Below are positions 1 to 5,685 of a stretch of 9,276 nucleotides of DNA, piece after piece. Source of the stretch: Nitrospinaceae bacterium (GTDB lineage: Bacteria; Nitrospinota; Nitrospinia; Nitrospinales; VA-1). Position 1 is the first letter of the stretch, and every line of letters begins with the position of its first letter. The stretch is taken from NCBI GenBank assembly GCA_029261435.1, contig JAJDBI010000092.1, positions 1 to 9,276 on the forward strand. The letters run 5' to 3'. The position numbers were made by a program, and so were the translations under genes. The notes under the pieces were generated by a model. It saw only the letters and a list, made by a program, of their open reading frames with translations. It was not told where the DNA came from and did no database searches.

Positions 1-158
1 CCTCCTCGTAAGGAGCCTCATCAAGGTCCAACAGTTCATCTCTGAGGTTTCGGGGAGGAAAAAAAAATGATTTCATCGCGAACCACCAGGCGTGGGGCCA
101 GCGTGTTATAGCTTGTAAAGCCGAGAAAACGCTTGCCCTCAAAATAAAGATATTGCAA
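1..158 (-). pseudogene. Partial ORF of unknown function, interrupted by a frameshift at a 9-A tract
   Basis: Reading the minus strand from a TTG at 158-156, the frame encodes about 40 residues beginning LQYLYFEGKRFLGFTSYN and ends at a TGA at 38-36. Just before that stop, the + strand carries nine consecutive A (59-67). If one A were absent, the frame would continue as FPPRNLRDELLDLDEAPYEE and run open to the window edge, and this continuation has a natural-looking acidic composition. I therefore read this as one gene, either broken by a one-base slip or affected by a homopolymer sequencing error. It lies 24 nt downstream of the fxsA-like stop, in the same frame and on the same strand, so the two are probably co-transcribed. 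The TTG start is preceded by GGTGG at 4 nt, which is only a fair ribosome site. I do not recognise the family. Confidence 0.4.
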
Positions 159-182
159 TTTGCCACCGGCGGATCGCCGGGG

Positions 183-578
183 TTAGTCTTTGAAGAAGAA
201 GTAAGGTTGACCTGTTTGAATTCTATCCCTGGTTATATCCAAGGCTATTTTCTTGAAAATCCCACGAGTGATCGGAGTCATGATGAGGAGTCCAACCAGA
301 TCAGTAACCACTCCCGGAGTGATGAGGAGCATGCTGGCCACCCCCATTACCGCACCGTTCAGCGCTTCGTCACCAGGGGCTTCGCGAGACTTAAGTTGTC
401 TTTGCATTTTCTCAAAGACCTCTTTGCCATAACTGCGGCTGACAACAATTCCCACCAGAAACGTGAACATGATCAACGAAACTGTATTGAGAATGCTGAT
501 CGAATCGCTCACATATTTTAATCCATAAAGTTCAATCCCTGTTCCCAGAGCAAAAATAGCTGTAATTGGTAAAGACAT
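183..578 (-). CDS. fxsA: FxsA-family inner-membrane protein
   Basis: This 131-residue small membrane protein matches the FxsA family. FxsA proteins are cytoplasmic-membrane proteins of poorly defined function; the name comes from E. coli, where overproduction relieves exclusion of phage T7 by the F plasmid. Hydrophobic segments lie at about residues 3-18, 28-47 and 75-102. The family signature is visible: a G(I/V)VVSR motif at 43-48, a polar cytoplasmic loop at about 50-73, then ITPGVVTDLVGLLIMTP at 86-102 followed by basic residues. The family's C-terminal tail is short here. The ATG at 578 is preceded by a weak AGG at 8 nt. It is the first gene of a leftward unit with the damaged ORF downstream. 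The family call is good, but the physiological role is unknown. Confidence 0.82.
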   Translation of the reverse strand: MSLPITAIFALGTGIELYGLKYVSDSISILNTVSLIMFTFLVGIVVSRSYGKEVFEKMQRQLKSREAPGDEALNGAVMGVASMLLITPGVVTDLVGLLIMTPITRGIFKKIALDITRDRIQTGQPYFFFKD

Positions 579-1032
579 TTCAAATACCTAAAAAAATTGC
601 ACAAACCTAGAAGTAACCACCATACCATGGGTACTGTTCATGCTAAAAGGAAAAACCCCACTACCCCCCTTTCTCTATCAAAGCCATTTGAGGTTTATAA
701 CAAAGCAGAAACAGCGTCCTGCACTTATCCATGCCTTGCACCCAGGTCAAAGTCAGGGCATTCCATATCACGGTATATTTATATGACGATGGGAAAAAAG
801 AAGAAACCTCGCACGAGTTTGCCAAGGCTAAAAAAGTATCCGCTATCAAAAAAGCTATATTTTTTACCCGCTTAATTTCTCAAAAAAAACATAAAACCCA
901 TAACCGCCAGAATATCAACGATATTAGTGTAAACCATTATTATTAAAGTAAAAATAAATCCTTCTTTTACTTCCCTTTACCTAACTTTTCGATTATAGTT
1001 CATATACTATTTCTCGGTAGTGGAGGATCGGG
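579..1032. other. AT-rich intergenic region without a convincing gene
   Basis: This 454-base stretch separates the divergent fxsA-like gene and the STN-domain gene, so it should carry promoters for both. Two overlapping + frames (597-875 and 731-946) are open. Their products are Lys/His-rich and low in complexity, they lack ribosome sites, and they resemble no family I know, so I do not call them. A short inverted repeat AATATC-aac-GATATT lies at 911-925. A possible -10 hexamer TATACT is at 1003-1008, but no good -35 element is found 16-18 nt upstream. GGAGG at 1022-1026 is the ribosome site of the next gene. Confidence 0.5.
1003..1026 (+). promoter_or_regulatory. Possible -10 box and ribosome site ahead of the STN-domain gene
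   Basis: TATACT at 1003-1008 matches the sigma-70 -10 consensus at five of six positions. It would start transcription close to 1015, giving a leader of under 20 nt. No convincing -35 element accompanies it, so the promoter call is weak. GGAGG at 1022-1026 sits 6 nt before the ATG at 1033, which is an ideal ribosome-binding position and supports that start. Confidence 0.3.
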
Positions 1033-1797
1033 ATGAAACGTTTTATCCAGACAGGGATTGTTATTGGTGCCGGGTTTGTGTTGTGGCAGGTGTCTGCCGA
1101 TGCGCGGTTCCTGGATTTGAAGGAGCAGAAACAAAATCCGATACCGGAAATAATTCCCTCCCCCGCTCAGACTATCCCTTCCAACCCGACATATAAAACC
1201 AAAATCAAGCTTGGCGGAATCAGCCTTCAATTTGAAGACCTGACATTGCTGGACGTTTTAAGAAATGTTCAAGATGAAACGGGGATTTTATTTTCCATCG
1301 ACCCTTCTCTTGAAACCATTCCCTTCAGCGCTCGCATACAAGCCGATAACTGGGAAGCCGCCATACGCGATCTCTTAAAAGGGTTCAGCCGGGTAGAAGT
1401 CTGGACCGATAAACTTACAACCAGCAGGGTCTGGCTTTTATCAGGAGGAAGAAATGTTGAAGCCGCCCAAAACATCGCGGCAAATCGCCAGACTCAACAA
1501 ACAAGGCGGGTTTCTTCACCTCAACCCCGGAAACCCAGGTTCCGAACCGCCCCACCTGCACCCGTTGCAAACTCTCAAATAAATATTGAAGATCTCCCAC
1601 CGCATATACTTTTCGAGCCGGGAGTATTGACTTACTTCAAATCGAAAGGAATCGCGCTTCCTAATAAAGTGAAGAGCATGTTCGGTCCCAACCTTGAGGG
1701 ACTACCAGCAAATATGCCGATCTCCCCACACATCCTCAACGACCCTACCTTTAAACAATTCCTCGACTCCAAAGGAGTTCAGGTCCCCAGGGCTTAA
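1033..1797 (+). CDS. Exported protein with STN-like (secretin N-terminal-like) domain and duplicated C-terminal motif
   Basis: This is a 254-residue protein. Residues 1-24 look like a Sec signal peptide: a basic start, a hydrophobic core at 8-19, then SADA and probable cleavage before R25. Residues 62-138 fit the STN pattern seen at the N-termini of secretins and TonB-linked receptors: a strand (ISLQFEDLTL), a helix (LLDVLRNVQDETG), a strand (ILFSID), then a basin strand and a second helix (WEAAIRDLLKGF) and two closing strands (VEVWTD, VWLLSG). A Gln/Arg/Pro-rich linker spans about 145-180. Two related blocks follow at 189-210 and 231-252, both of the form PHIL-x2-P...F-x-SKG-(I/V)-x-(L/V)-P. 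The secretin channel domain is absent, so this is not GspD or PilQ itself. A role as a periplasmic binding or adaptor protein is inference only. The ATG has GGAGG at 6 nt. The gene is monocistronic and converges on the cytochrome gene 23 bp downstream. Confidence 0.7.
   Translation: MKRFIQTGIVIGAGFVLWQVSADARFLDLKEQKQNPIPEIIPSPAQTIPSNPTYKTKIKLGGISLQFEDLTLLDVLRNVQDETGILFSIDPSLETIPFSARIQADNWEAAIRDLLKGFSRVEVWTDKLTTSRVWLLSGGRNVEAAQNIAANRQTQQTRRVSSPQPRKPRFRTAPPAPVANSQINIEDLPPHILFEPGVLTYFKSKGIALPNKVKSMFGPNLEGLPANMPISPHILNDPTFKQFLDSKGVQVPRA
1597..1788 (+). repeat. Two-copy protein repeat at the C-terminus of the STN-domain protein
   Basis: Residues 189-210 and 231-252 (bases 1597-1662 and 1723-1788) align without gaps at an offset of 42 residues. 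Shared positions include P-H-I-L, a Pro five residues later, F, and S-K-G-(I/V)-x-(L/V)-P. The DNA has diverged more than the protein, so this looks like an old duplication kept for structure and not a recent slip. A 20-residue spacer rich in Pro, Gly and Asn separates the copies. Confidence 0.65.
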
Positions 1798-1820
1798 GCT
1801 TATTCCCCTTAGTTCCATAT

Positions 1821-2633
1821 CTAGTCGAAGTTCTTTAGATAATCTATGACACGACCCAGTTTTTCCTGAGTTACGAATTGCTCGACATCCTGTTTATCGA
1901 GATTGTTCTTATGATGAAAGTTTTTAAAGTCTCCCAACATTCGCATCTGGTCAAATTTATAAGAAAAATCATACACCTCCAGCAATCGTATGCCTTTATT
2001 ACCTCCCCTCCCCTTTAGAGAATGACAGAACAGGCAATTGTTTTTAAAAACTTCCAGTCCTTCCTGAGCTTTTGGGGAAGTCCCTGCAATTTTTTCCAGT
2101 GGTGCGTAATAGTCATTGAGTCGAACAAATTTCAACTCGCGAATGTTTGCTGTCATGAAACGTTCCTGAAAAGGCGGTTGTTGTCCATCAGGAACCAGAA
2201 TGAGTAAAGGATTCAACCAATCCGGCTTAGAGCTCTCGGATACCAGTTTTATCTTTGTAGCCAGCCACAAGTCATAACGGTAAACATCAGCAATAGATAA
2301 AATCCCTTGATAATCATCAAAGCAGTTCAAAAGCACCGCATCCTCGCCGCGTTTCAGTGCAAACTCCGTCAATAATCGGGAAACAGAAATGGCTGAAAAT
2401 CGCGAGTCACTGATATGCATGGCCCTGTCAAAGTATTCGCTGGAGATTTCCCGCATTCCTAAAGACTCCAGTTTCAGCGTCGTCCAGATTTCCGAGAACA
2501 TCCTGCCTGCGGAATCAGCATGAGTGATCCTGAAGATTCTCTGTTCTCCCACTTCCGCTTTTTCAGGCACAGAACAAGCTGAAATCCCGAAAGCCAGCAA
2601 CAGGGTCATAAACCCGCAAAATATTTGTTTCAT
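1821..2633 (-). CDS. Lipoprotein monohaem cytochrome c with N-terminal molybdopterin-binding-like domain
   Basis: Counting from the ATG at 2633, the 270-residue protein opens with a lipoprotein signal: MKQ, a hydrophobic core, then lipobox ISAC with C20 as the lipidated residue. It should therefore be anchored in the outer or inner membrane, facing the periplasm. A single c-type haem site CLFCH lies at 200-204. Met230 or Met232 could supply the second axial ligand, although 26-28 residues is a short interval. Residues about 98-177 (DDYQG..., then NPLLILVPDG, then a closing strand before NDYYAPL) follow the pattern of the small oxidoreductase molybdopterin-binding-like domain, without the cofactor Cys I would look for in a true sulfite oxidase. 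This domain call is an inference. An earlier ATG at 2669 (AAGG at 6 nt) would add 12 residues; I prefer 2633 (AGAAGG at 9 nt) because it gives a standard-length lipoprotein signal. The gene diverges from the radical SAM gene. Confidence 0.72.
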   Translation of the reverse strand: MKQIFCGFMTLLLAFGISACSVPEKAEVGEQRIFRITHADSAGRMFSEIWTTLKLESLGMREISSEYFDRAMHISDSRFSAISVSRLLTEFALKRGEDAVLLNCFDDYQGILSIADVYRYDLWLATKIKLVSESSKPDWLNPLLILVPDGQQPPFQERFMTANIRELKFVRLNDYYAPLEKIAGTSPKAQEGLEVFKNNCLFCHSLKGRGGNKGIRLLEVYDFSYKFDQMRMLGDFKNFHHKNNLDKQDVEQFVTQEKLGRVIDYLKNFD

Positions 2634-2717
2634 TGAGGGAAACCTTCTATGATAGGTGCAAGCTTTCATCAATTACCTTATTAAAACAGGAAAAGGCCGT
2701 CTGAGCCCCAATTTAAC

Positions 2718-4058
2718 ATGGAAACTACGCCTACATTAGAAATCAGCCCGGAAAAAATGGACTTCCGAGCTTACTCGATATCCTGGAACCTCACCAAGCG
2801 GTGCAACCTCAATTGCGACCACTGCTATCTCGATGCCGACTTTCGCGGGGGACTCAAAACCGACGAACTGAATACGGAGGAATGCTTCAAGGTGATCGAT
2901 CAGATCGCAGAAGTCAACCCTAACGCGTTTCTCATTCTCACAGGTGGCGAACCGCTTCTTCGGCCTGACATCTACGAGATCATCCGTTACGCCGCCGACA
3001 GAAAATTCATGGTCGTGCTCGGCACAAACGGCACCATGATCAACCGTGTTAATGCTGAGAAAATTAAAGCCGCAGGAGCACATGGTGTAGGAATCAGCAT
3101 CGATTCAATGAACCCGGACAAGCACAACAAGTTTCGCGGCGTGGATAAAGCCTGGGAACTTTCTATGGATGCCTTCGATATTCTGAACGAAGTCGGCGTC
3201 GACTTTCTCGTACAGATGTCCGTCTCCGATATGAACTACAAAGAAATCCCGGAAGTGGTCGAGTTCACCGAAAAAATAGGCGCCATCGCTTTCAATTTAT
3301 ATTTTTTGGTCTGCACAGGACGCGGACAGGGCAACACCGACATCTCCAACGCCGCTTATGAAGAAGCCTTGAAAATGCTTTATGAGCAACAGATGAAATA
3401 CAAAGGCAAGTTGATGATCAACTCCAAATGCGCTCCGCAATACAAGCGCGTTGTTTATGAGAACGATCCCGAATCTGTTTATACCCGCACCTATTCCGGA
3501 GGGTGCCCGGCGGCCACGCATTACAGCCGCATTTCACCAGAAGGCAACCTCACTCCCTGTCCCTTCATCGAAGAGTCGGTGGGCAATTTAAAATCCAGAA
3601 GTTTTAAGGACCTGTGGGAAAATGCACCGCTGATGATTCAGTTGCGTGACCGCAAACAGCTCGACGGTAAATGCGGCACTTGCGAATTTTCCGCCATGTG
3701 TTCCGGTTGCCGGGCCCGAGCTTTTGCCGAATCCGGGAACTATATGGACCCCGATCCATCCTGCGATTACGAACCAGGAAAATATGGTGGCAAAGCCATC
3801 ACCTTAAAAGTCGAAGACACCCTCGGACTCGAAGTAGAGTTCCAAACGCAGTGGACACCGGAAGCTAAAGGCCGGCTCGAACGCATCCCCTCTTTTGCAA
3901 GGGGTATGGTGGTGAAAGGAATCGAAAAATTCGCCGCCGAACGCGGCATCCGTCTCATAGACGAAGCAGTAGTGAAAAAGTCACGCGAAGAAATGATCGA
4001 GAAACGCGGCGCTATGTTCCCCTTCCTTAAAAAATTCATCAACTCCGAAAACCAATAG
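2718..4058 (+). CDS. Radical SAM/SPASM protein with C-terminal PCP_red-like domain (NirJ/AhbC/AhbD-like)
   Basis: This 446-residue iron-sulfur enzyme carries the radical SAM cluster motif CNLNCDHC (C29, C33, C36). Other core-fold motifs are present: TGGEP at 75-79, TNGT at 103-106 and the GISIDS strand at 125-130. The SPASM region binds auxiliary clusters and shows C263, C281, C319, C322, C328, C331 and C349, with GNLTPCPF at 276-283 and GNL at 289-291. This layout is that of enzymes that modify sirohaem-derived tetrapyrroles (NirJ, AhbC, AhbD) and of peptide-maturing SPASM enzymes. Residues about 377-425 (WTPEAKGRLERIPSF, RGMVVKGIEKFA, ERGI) match the PCP_red helical domain found at the end of light-independent protochlorophyllide reductase subunits, which favours a tetrapyrrole substrate. 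The exact substrate cannot be told from sequence. The start is uncertain: ATG 2718 lacks a clear ribosome site, whereas Met14 at 2757 has GGA 5 nt upstream. It is divergent from the cytochrome gene. Confidence 0.82.
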   Translation: METTPTLEISPEKMDFRAYSISWNLTKRCNLNCDHCYLDADFRGGLKTDELNTEECFKVIDQIAEVNPNAFLILTGGEPLLRPDIYEIIRYAADRKFMVVLGTNGTMINRVNAEKIKAAGAHGVGISIDSMNPDKHNKFRGVDKAWELSMDAFDILNEVGVDFLVQMSVSDMNYKEIPEVVEFTEKIGAIAFNLYFLVCTGRGQGNTDISNAAYEEALKMLYEQQMKYKGKLMINSKCAPQYKRVVYENDPESVYTRTYSGGCPAATHYSRISPEGNLTPCPFIEESVGNLKSRSFKDLWENAPLMIQLRDRKQLDGKCGTCEFSAMCSGCRARAFAESGNYMDPDPSCDYEPGKYGGKAITLKVEDTLGLEVEFQTQWTPEAKGRLERIPSFARGMVVKGIEKFAAERGIRLIDEAVVKKSREEMIEKRGAMFPFLKKFINSENQ

Positions 4059-4070
4059 CCCCCCACTCAG

Positions 4071-4101
4071 CGCCATGGCGTTGGGCCAATGAGCTATAGC
4101 T
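4071..4101 (+). repeat. Small palindrome-plus-tail repeat, copy 1
   Basis: A perfect 10-bp palindrome CGCCATGGCG (4071-4080) is followed after two bases by GGGCCAATGAG (4083-4093). A second 10-bp palindrome AGCTATAGCT (4092-4101) overlaps the tail. The head plus tail matches the element at 4622-4647 with the same spacing (GGCG-nn-GGGCCAATGAG). It lies 13 bp past the radical SAM stop codon. The structure is reminiscent of REP-like intergenic repeats, but no transposase is present in the window. Confidence 0.55.
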
Positions 4102-4147
4102 GTTTCTGTCCTGCGATGTATTATCTCGGCTGACAACAAATCCATAT

Positions 4148-4191
4148 CCCTCTCTATTAAAGAGGGGTTCGTATAAGTTAATCAAACTTAT
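4148..4191. terminator. Two adjacent weak hairpins between convergent genes
   Basis: CCCTCT at 4148-4153 pairs with AGAGGG at 4161-4166 around a 7-base loop. ATAAGTT at 4173-4179 pairs with AACTTAT at 4185-4191 around a 5-base loop, and this second stem covers the stop codon of the minus-strand gene. They sit between the 3' ends of convergent genes, where a bidirectional terminator would be expected. Neither has a good T-tract on either strand, so function as an intrinsic terminator is doubtful. Confidence 0.3.
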
Positions 4192-4571
4192 TTGTTCTTG
4201 TATAAATCTCCAACGCGGAAGCCACCTCGATCTTCCTGGTCGATGCTGGACTGGCGGTTGTCTTCCACATCGAGTTTGCCAAGAGCTTCGGATACTTCGA
4301 CCTGATAGTTTTTAACTTTCCGATATAGTGGGTGGGTGATGTCTAGTTTCAGGTTGGTGAGTGCAGCGGTGAACTCACCTTTTCCATCCGGACTCAGTTT
4401 GCAAACCAATTCACCGGAATTGTCATCGCGGTAAATATCGATCACTTCCAACGGTGTTTTATTTTTGACCGGGAATCCCATTTCACGGAGCAGGGTCAAC
4501 ACAGCCCCACGCCCATAAGCCCGGATCGGGAGACATTTTAATAGCTCGTTCAATAATTCCTGTGCGCTCAA
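4188..4571 (-). CDS. Conserved-looking hypothetical protein, 127 residues
   Basis: I do not recognise the family. The start is a TTG at 4571, decided by a good ribosome site (AAAGGA at 4584-4579, 7 nt upstream) and by the lack of a better ATG. The N-terminus (residues 1-30) looks helical, with QELLNELLKCL then a basic stretch and VLTLLREMGF. The middle (about 40-70) looks like beta strands: EVIDIYRD, GELVCKLSP, GEFTAALTNL. After HPLYRKVKNYQVEVSEAL comes a charged tail, probably disordered. No signal peptide or membrane segment is visible, so it is predicted to be cytoplasmic. It stands alone, convergent to the radical SAM gene, and is flanked by two copies of a small repeat. The composition is that of a genuine coding sequence, but the function is unknown. 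Confidence 0.6.
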   Translation of the reverse strand: MSAQELLNELLKCLPIRAYGRGAVLTLLREMGFPVKNKTPLEVIDIYRDDNSGELVCKLSPDGKGEFTAALTNLKLDITHPLYRKVKNYQVEVSEALGKLDVEDNRQSSIDQEDRGGFRVGDLYKNK

Positions 4572-4621
4572 TATAGTTTCCTTTCCCGAATAACTTCATT
4601 TTTTAATTCTGTCATTATATA

Positions 4622-4647
4622 CGCCCGCTGGGCGAGGGGCCAATGAG
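4622..4647 (+). repeat. Small palindrome-plus-tail repeat, copy 2
   Basis: CGCCC-gct-GGGCG (4622-4634) forms a 5-bp stem and is followed two bases later by GGGCCAATGAG (4637-4647). Spacing and tail equal those of copy 1 at 4071-4093, while the stem is longer and has a different loop. The copies are in direct orientation and bracket the 127-residue hypothetical gene. Conservation of pairing despite a changed loop suggests the stem matters. Confidence 0.55.
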
Positions 4648-4844
4648 TATTACCTCCATAGCCTGAATTGCGAGTGGGCAAACATAATTGTTTAAAGGTC
4701 TTTCTCCAATAATCCGAAAATAATAATAGAGCTTCCCATAAATATGGAGATATGTCATTTCATGTTGTATCCAGCCAGATCCGGGCTTAAATTTATTGCA
4801 ACGAGCAATAGGACTTTCTCGATGCGTCAAAATTTTGTAATAGC

Positions 4845-4873
4845 TTGACAAACATCAATAAATTCATTAAGTT
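4845..4873 (+). promoter_or_regulatory. Candidate sigma-70 promoter of the type II secretion operon
   Basis: A perfect -35 TTGACA at 4845-4850 is followed after 17 bases by TAAGTT (4868-4873), which matches the -10 consensus at only three of six positions. The predicted transcription start is near 4880, about 25 nt before the GTG of gspC. Position and orientation fit, but the poor -10 suggests modest strength or need of an activator. Confidence 0.42.
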
Positions 4874-4905
4874 AGAGAGAGAATTTATGAGGGAAATGTG
4901 TAACT

Positions 4906-5679
4906 GTGAATAAATTTTTCCCGGCGATCAACCTTGCTTTTGTTCTCACCATAGCTTTACTTCTTACCTTGTCGGTTAGAACCTGGACTCACCCCCCCTA
5001 TCCATTCAGGGTGGATGGCTCCTCACTGGTGGGATCGCCTAAAAACCTGCAAAAATTAGTAGTTAGCAAACCTGCGTACAAATCAGGGGCGGTATCTCGA
5101 GTGGTACAAGCCAATTTGTTTCGTAAGGAACGGAACCAATATATCCCACCGCCGCCACCACCACCGGCAGCACCGAAAGCACCTCCGGCGCCACCTAAAC
5201 CGGCACTGCCTCCCCCAAGTTTAGTTTTAAAGGGGGTCTTAATGCTTGGCGGCACAAAAATTGCTATTTTACAGGGAAAATACTCCACCCGCCAAGGTGG
5301 AAGAGTCGTAAAAAAAGATGTGAAGAAAAAGGGTTATTCTCTGGGGCAAATTGTGGGCGACTTTGAGTTAACAGAAATTGAAAAAACCTGGGTCATTCTG
5401 GACGATAAAAAAGGCCGGAAGGTTCGACTAAAGCTGTCCACTCGCCCGCCAGATAAAGTGATTCTCCGGGATGGGACTGCCTTTTTTCAGAAAAACAAAA
5501 AATTTGATCCCAGAAAAACCAAAGCGGCCAGCACTAAACGTAAACAAAAGCAGGCAGCTAAGAAGACTAAACCGGCTCCTGCTCCAGTATTCAGAGTATC
5601 AGGGGCAAGCAGTCCACCGCCAGCCCGAGCGAGGGCAAGCAGTCCGCCACCAGCTCGAGTTCATATTTCAGGACGATAA
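4906..5679 (+). CDS. gspC: Type II secretion system protein GspC-like, without PDZ domain
   Basis: This 257-residue bitopic inner-membrane protein links the cytoplasmic-membrane platform to the secretin. It has a short cytoplasmic N-terminus and one membrane segment at about 7-24. A QANLFRKERN stretch at 68-77 is like the one that precedes the linker in GspC proteins, and a proline-rich linker spans 81-105. The homology-region (HR) domain at about 106-178 has LVLKGVLMLGG, IAILQGK, YSLGQIVGDFEL and WVILDDKKGRKVRLKL. The usual C-terminal PDZ domain is missing; the end (about 195-257) is instead Lys/Arg-, Pro- and Ala-rich with a 10-residue tandem repeat. The start is a GTG with GAGGGA 11 nt upstream, a loose spacing. 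It heads the operon, with gspE following after 6 nt. The call rests on domain order and on context. Confidence 0.8.
   Translation: MNKFFPAINLAFVLTIALLLTLSVRTWTHPPYPFRVDGSSLVGSPKNLQKLVVSKPAYKSGAVSRVVQANLFRKERNQYIPPPPPPPAAPKAPPAPPKPALPPPSLVLKGVLMLGGTKIAILQGKYSTRQGGRVVKKDVKKKGYSLGQIVGDFELTEIEKTWVILDDKKGRKVRLKLSTRPPDKVILRDGTAFFQKNKKFDPRKTKAASTKRKQKQAAKKTKPAPAPVFRVSGASSPPPARARASSPPPARVHISGR
5605..5664 (+). repeat. Tandem 30-bp repeat encoding ASSPPPAR units in the GspC tail
   Basis: Two copies of a 30-bp unit (5605-5634 and 5635-5664) encode ASSPPPARAR and ASSPPPARVH, residues 234-253. The period is a whole number of codons, so copy-number change would keep the frame. Most differences between the copies fall at third codon positions. 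Confidence 0.7.
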
Positions 5680-5685
5680 ACAGCT

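Larger units (their letters stand above)
4572..4905. other. Intergenic region between the hypothetical gene and the gsp operon
   Basis: This 334-base stretch carries the second copy of the palindrome-plus-tail repeat (4622-4647), a candidate promoter for the secretion operon (4845-4873) and a short leader region. One minus-strand frame (4851-4615, 78 codons) is open. It starts at a TTG with no ribosome site and ends through the repeat, so I do not call it a gene, though a decayed gene remnant is possible. Confidence 0.45.

Noticed and set aside
153..521. + strand 122-codon frame
   Set aside because: It is the antisense shadow of the fxsA-like gene, which has clear family motifs.
911..925. 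Inverted repeat AATATC-aac-GATATT
   Set aside because: Too short and AT-rich to separate from chance; no T-tract or promoter element adjoins it.
597..946. Two overlapping + strand frames (597-875 and 731-946)
   Set aside because: No ribosome site, Lys/His-rich low-complexity products, AT-rich intergenic DNA, and they overlap each other.
4615..4851. Minus-strand 78-codon frame
   Set aside because: TTG start without a ribosome site; it overlaps the candidate gsp promoter and ends through the palindromic repeat. A decayed gene remnant is possible but not supportable.
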